Source of the DNA: an uncultured Lachnospiraceae bacterium
Lineage (GTDB): Bacteria; Bacillota; Clostridia; Lachnospirales; Lachnospiraceae
Direction: 5' to 3'
Assembly: GCA_902779395.1 (NCBI GenBank)
Contig: CACZBK010000006.1
Span: 62,001 to 126,000 of the forward strand
Length of the DNA stretch: 64,000 bases
The notes beneath the pieces were generated by a model. That model did no database searches, was not told where the DNA came from, and saw nothing but the letters and a program-made list of their open reading frames with translations. Below are positions 33,319 to 43,136 of the stretch, piece by piece. Within the stretch, counting starts at the first letter, position 1, and every line of letters begins with the position of its first letter. The position numbers were made by a program, and so were the translations under genes.

Positions 33319-34398
33319 TTATGCCTTATGTCCGCATTCGCGGCAGAATTTCCCGCCATCAAGTGCAGCCCCGCATTCAGTACAGAATTTCGGGATCATT
33401 TTAGCAGTATCAACGGCTTTAGTGTCTGCTGTATTTTGAGAAACAGTATTATTAACGGCAGAAACAGCCGCCACTCCCATCATAGCTCCGGCGCCATTCT
33501 CTGCAGCTGCAGTCAGAGCATGCGCGGAAGCAGCTGCAAGAGCGGCTTTAGCCATCTCAGGATCCTTAAGAACCGCCGTCTGCTGGATATTTCTTATGAT
33601 ACCCGATTCTTTTTCCGTCAAACAAAAACCTGTAACAAAGAAGGATACAAGTTCTATGCCTCTTTTTTCATACAGCTTTTCCTTCGTAAGCTCCCTTACC
33701 TTGTTCTCTATCTCAGGCAGCTTTTCTGCTATCTTTGAAGCCCTCATCCCATCTGCGCTTACCATTCCGAATGCCTCAAGGATAATAGCCTTCACCTCGG
33801 CAGTCATCACTTTCAGCAGATATGACGCTCTGTAAACCCCCTCTATATTTCCTATCATCTGTTTATATATGACCTTGGGGTTTGCCACGCGGTATGTATA
33901 CCCCCCGGATACGGAAAGGGTACAGTCTATATCAAGTCCGGTATTATCATCCTTGATGCGAAAAGGTATATTGGCTCCGCTGAAAGAATCTCCCGGCATC
34001 TCTTTTGTATTAAAATAATAAACTCTATGTACTACTCCGGGTGTATCACCGCCAAATGAAAAACGTTTTCCGAATTCTTTCCCCAGTGTACCGAGATTTC
34101 CGCCGGAAAACACACTGCCTGTATCACCGCTAGTAAAAGTATGCGGTCCGGACTCCTTATATTCGGCTATTACCTTACCGTTGCTCACAACTATGGCATA
34201 TTCTCCGTCAGCCACGGCTATGATCGAGCCGTCAGTCACAATGTCATCGCTCCCTTTATTGTCCGAACGTTCAGAGGACATTTTGAATGCCCTTTTCATG
34301 ATTATATCAGCCGGGATGGCATCACAGTAAAAGTATTCTTTATACTGATCCCTTGCCATACTGTCAGCCGAAGCAAATGCCGCTTTTATTATCCCCAT
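33319..34398 (-). CDS. SPFH/band-7 domain protein with C-terminal zinc ribbon
   Basis: 359 residues. Residues about 50-260 form an SPFH domain of the YdjI/virion-core type (VADGEYAIVVSNGKVIAEYKESGPHTF... SVSGGYTYRVANPK). An Ala-rich helix follows (AALAAASAHALTAAAENG), then a zinc ribbon (CTEC...CREC, about 337-356). Relatives form cytoplasmic or membrane-associated oligomers linked to membrane stress in B. subtilis. No TM helix is seen. Confidence 0.85.
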   Translation of the reverse strand: MGIIKAAFASADSMARDQYKEYFYCDAIPADIIMKRAFKMSSERSDNKGSDDIVTDGSIIAVADGEYAIVVSNGKVIAEYKESGPHTFTSGDTGSVFSGGNLGTLGKEFGKRFSFGGDTPGVVHRVYYFNTKEMPGDSFSGANIPFRIKDDNTGLDIDCTLSVSGGYTYRVANPKVIYKQMIGNIEGVYRASYLLKVMTAEVKAIILEAFGMVSADGMRASKIAEKLPEIENKVRELTKEKLYEKRGIELVSFFVTGFCLTEKESGIIRNIQQTAVLKDPEMAKAALAAASAHALTAAAENGAGAMMGVAAVSAVNNTVSQNTADTKAVDTAKMIPKFCTECGAALDGGKFCRECGHKA

Positions 34399-34413
34399 TT
34401 TCCATCCTCCTGT

Positions 34414-35589
34414 TTATGCCCGGTCCATACTCTTTTCAGCTTTTTTCCCTGAAATAAGCTTTCTGACCAGATTGCCGCAATACTTCATGATCAGCGCCGA
34501 AGCCAGTCCAAGCGCAAATACCACTGTCACAAAAACAGCATTATTCCGGATGTAATACAGACTCCTGTATTTTTCATCAAAATGATGTGCAAACATCTCT
34601 ACATAAAGCCCGTGTATAAGGTAAAACTCCAGGGTGACAGTACCCATCAGTTTAAGAAACGGATTCCCCAGCTTCATCTTCATCCCCAGAAGGAAGAACC
34701 AGAATACCACATCAGATGAAAACAGTATCTCTGCCAGAAGACACACAAGGCGCCTCAGCATTCTATGTGAAGCATTGGAATATTCCCCGTAATATGAAAA
34801 AACCGCTTTTGTGAATTCACTTAAGCCGAAAAGCACGGGTATAAGGATAAGCCCCGCAATAAAATATATGGTGTAGTATTTCTTGAGGTGTGCAACTATC
34901 CTTTCTTCATTCATCGCAAAGAAGATACCAACCGCAAAAAGGTGAATGGAATTATACCACCATTCTCCGCGGACCCACCAGTCATTATGGTCAAGTGAGG
35001 CTCCGAAAAGCTGATAAGCAACGGTAAACAGCAAAACCGCGAGCAATGCGGTCTTCTCATTTTTTATGAATTTAAAAGCCAGGAAGAAACACAGATAAAA
35101 AAACGGTATCACTATCACATACCAGCCATTGGGGTTACAGAGCTGTACTCCGCTCACGTAATAGATCAATTGTCTGCTGCTTATATTATGCCCCAGGAGA
35201 TATCTTGCCAGCAGAAAGATCATCGAAACCACGTATCCGGTGATGATTATCGGAAGGATACGATGTACGATGAACTTCCCGCTGAGATAATCTTTTTTAT
35301 TCTTTAAGCTTTTATACAGGCCGTAACCTGAACAAAAGGTAAAAAATGCAACCAGTACATAACCTATCGGGACGAAAAATTCCAGCCCTGCCACATAGTA
35401 TCTTTTATCCATCCAGGATGCACAGGTCCTCTGTCCGCAATGGTGAAACATGATGATAAATGCTATAAACCCCTGCAGGGCTTTCATCTGTCCCAGCGAA
35501 AAGGCATCATCATTCCATTTGCCTTTCCCGTATAAGTGACTTCCAAGCAGAAACACAATTATTACCAAAGGATATACCAAATATATCAT
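34414..35589 (-). CDS. Membrane acyltransferase (acyltransferase_3 family)
   Basis: 391 residues with about ten TM helices. LQGFIAFIIMFHHCGQR holds the catalytic-type His, and the SGYGLY loop and C-terminal TLEFYLIHGLYVE fit the family that O-acetylates surface sugars or peptidoglycan. Target unknown. It follows the SPFH gene's promoter-distal side by 15 bp on the same strand (it is the upstream gene), so the two may be cotranscribed. Confidence 0.85.
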   Translation of the reverse strand: MIYLVYPLVIIVFLLGSHLYGKGKWNDDAFSLGQMKALQGFIAFIIMFHHCGQRTCASWMDKRYYVAGLEFFVPIGYVLVAFFTFCSGYGLYKSLKNKKDYLSGKFIVHRILPIIITGYVVSMIFLLARYLLGHNISSRQLIYYVSGVQLCNPNGWYVIVIPFFYLCFFLAFKFIKNEKTALLAVLLFTVAYQLFGASLDHNDWWVRGEWWYNSIHLFAVGIFFAMNEERIVAHLKKYYTIYFIAGLILIPVLFGLSEFTKAVFSYYGEYSNASHRMLRRLVCLLAEILFSSDVVFWFFLLGMKMKLGNPFLKLMGTVTLEFYLIHGLYVEMFAHHFDEKYRSLYYIRNNAVFVTVVFALGLASALIMKYCGNLVRKLISGKKAEKSMDRA

Positions 35590-35667
35590 GACACCCGAAT
35601 TTCCTTTATCTTTCTATTCTGTATTTTCATCTGATCAGTTCTTCCGTAACAGTTTCATATTTATGCC

Positions 35668-37170
35668 TCAGTGAAAAGATATCACCTTATCATAATCATA
35701 GCCGCGGTCAGGAGTAAATGATCTCTTTGTCAGGGTAAAATATACAACACCGTTCTTTTTTACCCTGACGTTTACTGCAGCATTTTTATTTTCCGTTTTA
35801 ATGACAGCACTCTCCACCAGAGGCTGAGCGGAGCTTTTTATCAGTTCCGTTTCCGCTTTGGTGGGATATGCCGGTTCACCAATATCATGCCAGAGTTTTA
35901 AAGGATTACAGCAGGTTTCATCAACCGTTTTGCAGACAAGGGTATATTCTCCTCCATCAGGGAAGCCGAATGAATACTCTCTTTCCTCATCTTCCCCGTC
36001 GATATTCCATAAAATACCGGCATAACCATTGTCATTCTTAACGATCACCGCTTCATCATCCCTGTATACACAGTCTGCTCCGAAAAGCTTAAGCTGCTTA
36101 AAGAAATAAAAAGTCCAGAAGGTAGGTTTGGGTATATTTCCGTGAGCGACCATTCCAAACCCTCCGTGGAAGAGTGAATCCGGAACTCCCTGCTCTTCAA
36201 ATACATCACCGAAAGTCCAGTATGAATATGCCTCATTAACATCTCCAAGACCGGAAAGCTGCCTTGCCAGATATGCCGCATTGAGATTAGTATCATGGAT
36301 AACACCATGAGGAGTGTAGGATGTACTGAACTCGGTAAGGTGGATCGGTGTGCCCTTAAATTCCTCATATGAATCTACTATATCTCTTGTAGACTGAAGG
36401 TTGGCAAAACGCATAACCTGATCTTCCAGTTTTGAATAATCATAATGGCCTGTACGCTCAGGAAATTCGACCGTATAATGATGTCTGGTGATACGGTCGG
36501 GATATATGCCTTCCTTACGGCAGAAATCAAGAAAAGCTTTCGTCCATTCAGCATCCCTCACACCGCATATTGCAGGTCCTCCGACCTTGAAACGATCGTC
36601 ATACTTCTTTATGGCCAGGAAGGTTTCCTTAAACAGTTTAAAGTACTCTTCCATGTCCGCTTTAAACCAGAATCCCGGAAGGTTGGGCTCGTTCCATACT
36701 TCTATCGGCCAGGTGGATACTTCGTCACCGTAACGCACTTTCAGATGTTTAAGAAGTGCGATGACCATATCTGTCCATTTTCCGTAATCCTTAGGCGGTG
36801 TGGTATTTCCTTTCCAGTAAAAGATGGTCTGGGTACCGCTGGCAAGCTGCCCCGGCATGAATCCGAGTTCCAGATAAGGTCTTATACCCAGCTTTAGATA
36901 ACTGTCAAATATCCTGTCAATATAAGTATAATTATACTCTACCTTTGTTTCTCCATTCTCTTCATATTCATGATATATTGAGACATCATCAGAAAAGAGT
37001 CCATGTCCCCTGATATATGAAAAGCCTATATGTTCCTGTACAAATGCGAGCTCTTTAAGATATTCCTCCGTAAGAGCCAGGCCCAGACGACCTGTCCCTA
37101 CGCAATAATCAACATTATTATTGAACATGACTTTATTATCGGGATCGATCTTTATCTTTTTACTTACCAT
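35668..37170 (-). CDS. xynB: GH39 beta-xylosidase
   Basis: 500 residues, no signal peptide, so intracellular. The TIM barrel carries Glu161 in VWNEPNLPGFW (acid/base) and Glu280 in HLTEFSTS (nucleophile), the GH39 pair; a beta-sandwich follows. It would cleave xylo-oligosaccharides taken up by the cell. No xylan transporter is nearby. A start ATG at 37170 follows AAAGGAG. Confidence 0.92.
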   Translation of the reverse strand: MVSKKIKIDPDNKVMFNNNVDYCVGTGRLGLALTEEYLKELAFVQEHIGFSYIRGHGLFSDDVSIYHEYEENGETKVEYNYTYIDRIFDSYLKLGIRPYLELGFMPGQLASGTQTIFYWKGNTTPPKDYGKWTDMVIALLKHLKVRYGDEVSTWPIEVWNEPNLPGFWFKADMEEYFKLFKETFLAIKKYDDRFKVGGPAICGVRDAEWTKAFLDFCRKEGIYPDRITRHHYTVEFPERTGHYDYSKLEDQVMRFANLQSTRDIVDSYEEFKGTPIHLTEFSTSYTPHGVIHDTNLNAAYLARQLSGLGDVNEAYSYWTFGDVFEEQGVPDSLFHGGFGMVAHGNIPKPTFWTFYFFKQLKLFGADCVYRDDEAVIVKNDNGYAGILWNIDGEDEEREYSFGFPDGGEYTLVCKTVDETCCNPLKLWHDIGEPAYPTKAETELIKSSAQPLVESAVIKTENKNAAVNVRVKKNGVVYFTLTKRSFTPDRGYDYDKVISFH

Positions 37171-37226
37171 GAAACCAAAACTCCTTTCAATTTTTTTCCG
37201 GTTTTGTTATTTTCTGCTCCGGCGTT

Positions 37227-38648
37227 TTATTCAGCCAGAAGCCCTGCCAGATAATATAATACTGCACATTCATTTTCCTGCCATATGCGATAGCTTCTCT
37301 TAACGGCACATATCAGATATCCGAATATCTTTTCTTTTTTCCTCACCCGTACTGTCATCACCGATTCTAAACCATTGTTCTTAAGCGCCGTATAAAAAAG
37401 AGGCGACTTCTTCTCTATATGGTCCAAAGTGAGGTCTGAAAACACGTCATCATCCGTAAGAAACGATATATCTTCAGCAGCTTCCTCAAAGTTCTTATCA
37501 ATGACTGCCCTCATCCTGCCGTCTCCTCCGATATGATAAAGATCCTCAACCTGAAGAAACTCTGAAATATAAGGCATCACAGCTCTGAGTTTTTCAAGAG
37601 GACCTTCCGTTTTTTCCATATCGTTTTTCAGCCTGCTCATGGCAGTATAAACTCCGTGATTGGCCAGCTTGGTGATCTCGACATCCTTATGCTCGGCACG
37701 ATCGTATATGGTGTAACAATTACGGCCGCTGCTCTTACCCAGATACAGCATCTTATCTGTCAGACTGAATATGTCGTCAAAACTGCCTGCATCCGCAGGA
37801 TACGAGGCTGCACCGGCAGTTGCCGTCACATATGCCGACCCGTTATCAAAATCCACCTTGATCCGGAAGACATTTGAATCCGAATAAAGCCTCTCAAAAA
37901 ACGAACGCTTATCAGCCATTTCTGTGTTGTGCAGATCTATCAGCAGAAGCTCATCTCCTCCGAAACGGCCTGCAAGAGCGAAGCCCTCCGTATACTCCGC
38001 CAGTTCTTTTGAAACGGTAGTGAGCACCTTGTCACCCGCACCATGCCCGAAATTATCATTAAAGAATTTAAAATTATCCAGATCAAGCATGGAAAATGTA
38101 AAAGGCCTGTTCTCATCTATAAGACTTTGTATGAACTTTATCGCATAAGCGCGTGAGAGTATTCCCGTTAACGGATCAAGGATCTCGTCAAGACTTATCT
38201 CATCAATGATCCTGTCAAAAAAACTGTATTTTCTCAGCTTTTCAATAGTATATACCACCTGTGAATTATCATAGCCGTTCCTGCGGCGCAGGACATCGGT
38301 TATATCAACAAAGCTACCTACCAGTCCGACTATCTCATTTCCTTCATAAAGAGGACGTTTGGATGCTATTATATCTCTTTCCTCGCCGCGGATGATACAC
38401 TTGCCCTGAACCTTATAAGTACTCATCCCCGAAAGGACCTTGAGTTCATCCTGTTTAAACGGTTCGGGATCAGAATGCCATCCCATATCCTCGTCATTCT
38501 TTCCTATCAGGATATCCGCAGATTCAAAGCCGTAATAATCCAAAAAAGCCTGATTGACTCCCAGAAAACGCCTGTCCTTATCCTTCCAGAAAACACAGTC
38601 CTGCGAAGTATTGATTATACTGTCAAAAAGTGTGACTGTCATTTCCAT
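37227..38648 (-). CDS. PAS-GGDEF protein (candidate diguanylate cyclase)
   Basis: 473 residues: a PAS sensor (about 8-120, ending in the PAC-type VGSFVDITDV), a helical linker, a GGDEF domain (about 155-315) and a C-terminal GAF-like region (about 340-470). The active-site loop reads RFGGDELLL, so it is GGDEL not GGDEF at 230-234. Acidic residues Asp191 (LDLDNFKFFND) and Glu233 are kept, so c-di-GMP synthesis is possible. No TM helix, thus cytoplasmic sensing. Confidence 0.88.
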   Translation of the reverse strand: MEMTVTLFDSIINTSQDCVFWKDKDRRFLGVNQAFLDYYGFESADILIGKNDEDMGWHSDPEPFKQDELKVLSGMSTYKVQGKCIIRGEERDIIASKRPLYEGNEIVGLVGSFVDITDVLRRRNGYDNSQVVYTIEKLRKYSFFDRIIDEISLDEILDPLTGILSRAYAIKFIQSLIDENRPFTFSMLDLDNFKFFNDNFGHGAGDKVLTTVSKELAEYTEGFALAGRFGGDELLLIDLHNTEMADKRSFFERLYSDSNVFRIKVDFDNGSAYVTATAGAASYPADAGSFDDIFSLTDKMLYLGKSSGRNCYTIYDRAEHKDVEITKLANHGVYTAMSRLKNDMEKTEGPLEKLRAVMPYISEFLQVEDLYHIGGDGRMRAVIDKNFEEAAEDISFLTDDDVFSDLTLDHIEKKSPLFYTALKNNGLESVMTVRVRKKEKIFGYLICAVKRSYRIWQENECAVLYYLAGLLAE

Positions 38649-38695
38649 TTTCTGCTCCGAACCCCTTCCTGTATTATTAATTTCCGCTGTCTTAC

Positions 38696-38842
38696 TTACT
38701 CGAAAACGATCTCATCGATCTCATCGGCAGTATAGGCATATTCACCGGATTGTTTCAGCACTGATGCTTCGACTATAAAAATGAAAGCTGCAATAACAAT
38801 AGCAATATTCAGGACGATCTTCAATATCTTATTCAGCTTCAC
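38696..38842 (-). CDS. 48-residue single-pass membrane peptide
   Basis: Starts at GTG 38842 (8 nt after GGAGGAGG) and overlaps the end of the preceding 44-residue gene by 14 bp. It has a hydrophobic helix IVLNIAIVIAAFIFIV and an acidic C-terminus (YTADEIDEIVFE). Unrecognised. Third member of a tight small-gene chain. Confidence 0.55.
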   Translation of the reverse strand: MKLNKILKIVLNIAIVIAAFIFIVEASVLKQSGEYAYTADEIDEIVFE

Positions 38843-38963
38843 TTCCGAACACCTCCTCCATACGGACAGCCATACCTGTCTCTGACAGCTTAAGGAATTC
38901 ATCCGTCTCTTCATCATTCATTTCCATATAGGTTCTTAACATGGCTCTTATATCCTGATACAT
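38829..38963 (-). CDS. 44-residue acidic peptide
   Basis: MYQDIRAMLRTYMEMNDEE... ending VFGSEAE, helical and acidic. Its ATG lies 4 bp after the stop of the 187-residue gene and its 3' end contains the ribosome site of the next peptide. Unrecognised; the architecture suggests translational coupling. Confidence 0.5.
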   Translation of the reverse strand: MYQDIRAMLRTYMEMNDEETDEFLKLSETGMAVRMEEVFGSEAE

Positions 38964-38967
38964 ATCC

Positions 38968-39531
38968 TCAATACATGCCAGATATACTGTCTTTTTCCAT
39001 TTTCAGCTGCGCTTCATAAGTCTCCATAAAAGCCCGGAGATATCTGCAGGAAGAAGAGATCTCAAGCTCCAGTGAGTCATAATAATCCTCATCCCTTGAG
39101 CGGAGAACTATGGCTTCCATATGTCTGATACATTCATAATAATCTGATACACAGTGATCTACCGAAATATACTTATGATATACATCCTCACCAAAAGGTA
39201 TTCCATGGCTGTATATAAATGCGGCCAGTTCCACATGTGACCGTCTGGCTTCAGATCCGAACAAAACAGCCTGCTCTATCGAATTGATACCTTTTTTATA
39301 CTCATATGCCATATCCCATATTTTTTCGAATTCCTTATACTCTTCTTCATATTCGGGTATAACATGAAGCTCTTTATAAGCAACAAAGCCGGTATAATCA
39401 CCTTCAGAAAGATACCGCCTCATCTCTTCTGAGTATTCCACAGGATTTTTTAAAACATCTTTACGGGCTGACCAATGCGGAAACAGCTTATCCGTAAGAC
39501 CTATCTCAGCCCCGCATTTCAAGCATTTCAT
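38968..39531 (-). CDS. Hypothetical protein with N-terminal CxxC knuckle
   Basis: 187 residues, mostly helical. It starts MKCLKCGAEIG, half of a zinc ribbon, with no second CxxC apparent. Rich in Tyr and Glu. GAGGAG is 8 nt before the ATG at 39531, preferred over an upstream in-frame ATG at 39582. First gene of the chain with the 44- and 48-residue peptides. Function not recognised. Confidence 0.6.
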   Translation of the reverse strand: MKCLKCGAEIGLTDKLFPHWSARKDVLKNPVEYSEEMRRYLSEGDYTGFVAYKELHVIPEYEEEYKEFEKIWDMAYEYKKGINSIEQAVLFGSEARRSHVELAAFIYSHGIPFGEDVYHKYISVDHCVSDYYECIRHMEAIVLRSRDEDYYDSLELEISSSCRYLRAFMETYEAQLKMEKDSISGMY

Positions 39532-39627
39532 ACTACAGGCTCCTCTTTGGCATATGTAAGCGGACATATGGTATTTTATCATCAGAGGGCTTTATGGTAA
39601 ACAAAAAATTCCCATACGGGATACAGG

Positions 39628-40953
39628 TCAGAAATTCATATCACAGGGAATTACCAGGGTCACTTCCATAGAATCTTCTTCAGCCAGGCTTTTCATGAAG
39701 ATATCTCCGCCCAGTTTTTCCGCGATCTTTTTAGATACATAAAGACCTATGCCCTGACCTTCTTTCCCTGAAGCGTTAGATCCGCGCCAGAAGCTTTTGA
39801 ACACATATGCCGTTTCCTCTTCCGACAGCACATTCCCCTTATTCTTAACGCTTATTATCACATCCTCATCCTGTCTTCCCATATGCAGGCTTATCCCCAG
39901 ACCGGACCCGTATTTCACGGCATTATCCAGCAGCTGGGATATTATCTTAAATAAGCCGTCCTTATCGCTGCATATAAGAGGATCATTCTCACATACCGTC
40001 TCAAAAGGGATATGCAGAAGTTCCATGCGACCGCAGTATTCCGCCTTTACGGTATCCATCAGCTCCTTAAGATAAAATGTGCTTATCACCGGAGTATGAG
40101 CACTGCCGGCATCGGCACTGCTTTTCATGATCTCCTTCACAAGCAGTTCAACCTTCTCCACATTTGTCTTTATCTTAGCCGCCGTCTCGGCATCTTTTTT
40201 GTCAGGTGTTTTATTATCGTGATATATGCCTCTTTCTATGGCTTCCGCATAGAGTTTTATATTTGAGAGCGGTGTTTTTATGCCATGAGCTATTGAGATG
40301 ATCATCGTCTGCTTTTCCTTTTCCATGGCGTTTATATTCTTATCCTTAAGATTCATCTCGTCATTAAGCATGTTCATGCCCCAGATATACTTTTTAAACA
40401 GTCCGGAGCTGTTCTGCGGCATGCCGTCGGTAAGCCTTCCCTTCGCTATTTTTTCCGGATATTCCGATAGCGCATTAAAAGGTCTTACCATAAGCCTGTA
40501 CAGCATTATGACCACTGTCACCGCGGCAATATAAGATATAAGAAGTATCACAGCCACCATATGTACTGTAAACTCCTTATCTCTCGAAAAATATGTGATC
40601 TTCAGAAAGCCGGTGATCTTTCCGTCAGAGCCGCTTACCGGACAGATGATCTCATAACCGTAAGGATCCTGTGATAGCTGTTTTTCTGCAGTATCGTATC
40701 GCATCACATCTATGTATTCCACTCTGTCAGGGACATAGCGGCTACCGTATTCATCACGAAGCTTCGCTATATCTGCTTCGTACTTTCCACCCTTTTCCAT
40801 CGTTCTTAGTGCGTCAATGACAATACGGTTGATAACGATATTCATCATACCGTTTTCATCATCATAGTGTTTGTTTATAGCAGGAAAAATAAGCAGCAAA
40901 GCTGCCAGAAAAAAAAGTGACATAAATAAGATGATCCTGACCGTACTTTTCAA
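39628..40953 (-). CDS. Sensor histidine kinase
   Basis: 441 residues: TM helices at about 5-25 and 131-153 flanking an outer sensor domain of about 105 residues, a HAMP-like linker, the dimerisation helix with phospho-His223 (SIAHGIKTPLSNIKLY), then the ATPase domain with DNAVKYG (N box) and GQGIGLYVSKKI (G box). Partner of the OmpR-type regulator it overlaps (ATGA, 40953-40950). With the adjacent ABC transporter this looks like an envelope-stress or peptide-sensing pair; signal unknown. Confidence 0.92.
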   Translation of the reverse strand: MKSTVRIILFMSLFFLAALLLIFPAINKHYDDENGMMNIVINRIVIDALRTMEKGGKYEADIAKLRDEYGSRYVPDRVEYIDVMRYDTAEKQLSQDPYGYEIICPVSGSDGKITGFLKITYFSRDKEFTVHMVAVILLISYIAAVTVVIMLYRLMVRPFNALSEYPEKIAKGRLTDGMPQNSSGLFKKYIWGMNMLNDEMNLKDKNINAMEKEKQTMIISIAHGIKTPLSNIKLYAEAIERGIYHDNKTPDKKDAETAAKIKTNVEKVELLVKEIMKSSADAGSAHTPVISTFYLKELMDTVKAEYCGRMELLHIPFETVCENDPLICSDKDGLFKIISQLLDNAVKYGSGLGISLHMGRQDEDVIISVKNKGNVLSEEETAYVFKSFWRGSNASGKEGQGIGLYVSKKIAEKLGGDIFMKSLAEEDSMEVTLVIPCDMNF

Positions 40954-41630
40954 TTACCGTCACCGAATATATAGCCTTTACGCCATACCGTCTTTATAAT
41001 ACGCGGTTCATTCACATCATCCTCTATACGCTCACGCAGCCACCTGATATGAACATTAAGCGTGGACGGTTCAACAAAAGCATCGCCCCATACCGCATCA
41101 TATAACTCATCCTTAAGCAAAAGCCTTCCGCTGTTTTTCATCATAAACAGGAGCAGATCATACATCTTCCCCCGGATCTCACAGGCTTCACCGTTTTTAT
41201 ATACCTGCCTTTTCCCGGTATCTATCGAGATACTGCCGCAAGTCATGCGTTCTCCCGTAACGGCATTCTTCTCACTCCGGTGCAGAAGTGCCTTGATCTT
41301 CGCGGTAAGTACAGCAACAGAAACAGGCTTGGCAATATAATCATCTGCGCCAAGTTTATATCCCATAAGCTTGCTTTCATCATCATCCCTGGCACTCATC
41401 ATGATCACGGGGATATCCTTATGCTCTCTTATAGCGCTGCAGGCAGTAAAACCATCAATCCCCGGAAGCATAAGATCGAGCAGGATGATCCTGACCGGAT
41501 CTTCCTCAAGGAAAGCCATCCCCTCTTCGGCTGTAGCCACAGCCACGCTCTTATACGCCTCGGCTTCCAGAAAATCCGCAAGAAGCCCGCGCAGTTCATC
41601 ATCATCTTCAATTATAAGGACATCGGTCAT
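40950..41630 (-). CDS. OmpR-family response regulator
   Basis: 226 residues: receiver domain with Asp52 as phosphorylation site (LLDLMLPGIDG), Asp9/Asp10 acidic pocket and Lys101-type lysine (AKPVS), then a winged-helix DNA-binding domain (EPSTLNVHIRWLRERIE). It probably binds the 11-bp direct repeats upstream of the ABC permease gene (46383-46404). Confidence 0.93.
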   Translation of the reverse strand: MTDVLIIEDDDELRGLLADFLEAEAYKSVAVATAEEGMAFLEEDPVRIILLDLMLPGIDGFTACSAIREHKDIPVIMMSARDDDESKLMGYKLGADDYIAKPVSVAVLTAKIKALLHRSEKNAVTGERMTCGSISIDTGKRQVYKNGEACEIRGKMYDLLLFMMKNSGRLLLKDELYDAVWGDAFVEPSTLNVHIRWLRERIEDDVNEPRIIKTVWRKGYIFGDGN

Positions 41631-41730
41631 ACTTATGTTTATCCTTAATATCAGCCTGTATCTGTATCATCCGGGGCCCCAGTCCCCGGGATCATTCATT
41701 AGGATATCATCCCGACGGACTTTTTTCAAC

Positions 41731-43119
41731 TCAGTGCGAAACCTTTGTAAATACGGGATGATCCACCACTCCTTCAGGGCCGGTAAACGCTATATCCAGC
41801 TCACCCGTCGCATAATCATATATGACGATATGATAAGTCAGGTATGAATATATATTCTGCCATCCCGAATCTCTTTGTGTACTCTCTCTGGTAACAATAC
41901 TCTTTATATCGGAAACCGAAAGCTTATCCTTCTCACCCACCCACTCGTTATACTTACAGAAGCGTATATAATTATGTCCGGAAATGGTAAAAGAATCATC
42001 TGCCCCCTCGGATAAAAATGCGTTTACCACGCAAAGACTGTCCGGATCATCCCAGGTGATCCCGTCCAACAGAGGGGTATCTTTATCACGCAGCGTAGAC
42101 ACTCCGGTACTGAATTCAGATGTATCAACGCAATCCTCTGCCACAAAGCAGTCGTTCTTATCAGTCACTACGATGTTATGGGAATAAGTAAAATTCTTGC
42201 TTTCTTCCACCATATGCTCTCCCAGGCTGCGGGCATCATCCATGTCCTCAAGAGCACGCCTTAATTCAAAACTGTAGCACTTCTTTCCTTCACATACATA
42301 ATCATAGCCGCTGCCTGCATCGAGCATAGCCGCAAATACGCCCTTATCATTCAATCCGGTGAGCACATCAAGCATGCCCAGGACTGCAACGGAAGTAAAG
42401 CTGTTTTTGCCTTCCCCCATAACGAAATGTATTACCGCCTGCGCCGTGCACATCTGATTCGTGCTCCCCATCGGCCAGTCCAATGTCCTGCTGATAATTC
42501 TTTCCCCTGTCACACTCTTTTCACCCCATACCGACAACGCGTTGCAATTTGTACCTCTTAGACAATCCGGTACCATGCTTGCCAGAAAAGCTTCCTCATA
42601 ACTAAGCTTTCCGTCTGCGGCCATACCGCTTAAGCCACCGGACAATACCGTGGCAAAGCCTTCCAGCTCCTGCACATACTCCTGCGGTATCTGAGGCTTT
42701 AAGAGATTTATACGATCGAGCACCGGCGCATACTCCCCGTCAAGATTCGGAAATGCGCTGTCTATATTCTCATACAGATACGGTTCCAGTACCCCGGCAT
42801 AATCCACTCCTGTTTCAAGGATCGCTTCTGCATATGCGCATCCCACATCTTTGGGATCGCCCTTATCGTGATACAGCCACACCTCATAATACGAAGGCTT
42901 TTTTTCTATAACACACAGCCCATCCTTTGAAGCAAAGGTTTCAAGCGCCTCTTCAGCTTGCGCTTCTTCTCCTTCGTAACTGTCATATACCAGTGTTGTA
43001 TCAACTTTTTTAAGTCCTTCTGCGGCATTTACCGCGGCAGGGACATTATAGTCCGGTTCATCTGCGCTGCAGGCACAGAGAAGTGTGGATAATATTATTA
43101 GTAAAATATACTTCTTCAT
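41731..43119 (-). CDS. C45-type Ntn-hydrolase lipoprotein
   Basis: About 462 residues. A lipoprotein signal peptide (lipobox LLCAC, Cys17) anchors it outside the membrane. The centre has RGTNCNALSVWG, followed by TGERIISRTLDWP, the Cys-(x)n-DW pattern of the C45/choloylglycine-hydrolase-like Ntn family; Cys192 would be the nucleophile, exposed after removal of the preceding part. Such enzymes cleave linear amides (acyl-amino acids, penicillin V, lactones). It lies between an ABC transporter and a two-component system, all on one strand, which suggests that it acts on the sensed compound. Substrate unknown. Confidence 0.78.
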   Translation of the reverse strand: MKKYILLIILSTLLCACSADEPDYNVPAAVNAAEGLKKVDTTLVYDSYEGEEAQAEEALETFASKDGLCVIEKKPSYYEVWLYHDKGDPKDVGCAYAEAILETGVDYAGVLEPYLYENIDSAFPNLDGEYAPVLDRINLLKPQIPQEYVQELEGFATVLSGGLSGMAADGKLSYEEAFLASMVPDCLRGTNCNALSVWGEKSVTGERIISRTLDWPMGSTNQMCTAQAVIHFVMGEGKNSFTSVAVLGMLDVLTGLNDKGVFAAMLDAGSGYDYVCEGKKCYSFELRRALEDMDDARSLGEHMVEESKNFTYSHNIVVTDKNDCFVAEDCVDTSEFSTGVSTLRDKDTPLLDGITWDDPDSLCVVNAFLSEGADDSFTISGHNYIRFCKYNEWVGEKDKLSVSDIKSIVTRESTQRDSGWQNIYSYLTYHIVIYDYATGELDIAFTGPEGVVDHPVFTKVSH

Positions 43120-43136
43120 CACAATTCCCTTCTTTT

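Noticed and set aside
41667-41695. GC-rich hairpin between the C45 gene and the response regulator as a terminator
   Set aside because: The stem (GATCCCGGGG/CCCCGGAT) is real but has no U-tract, and the genes look like one unit; it may only tune expression.
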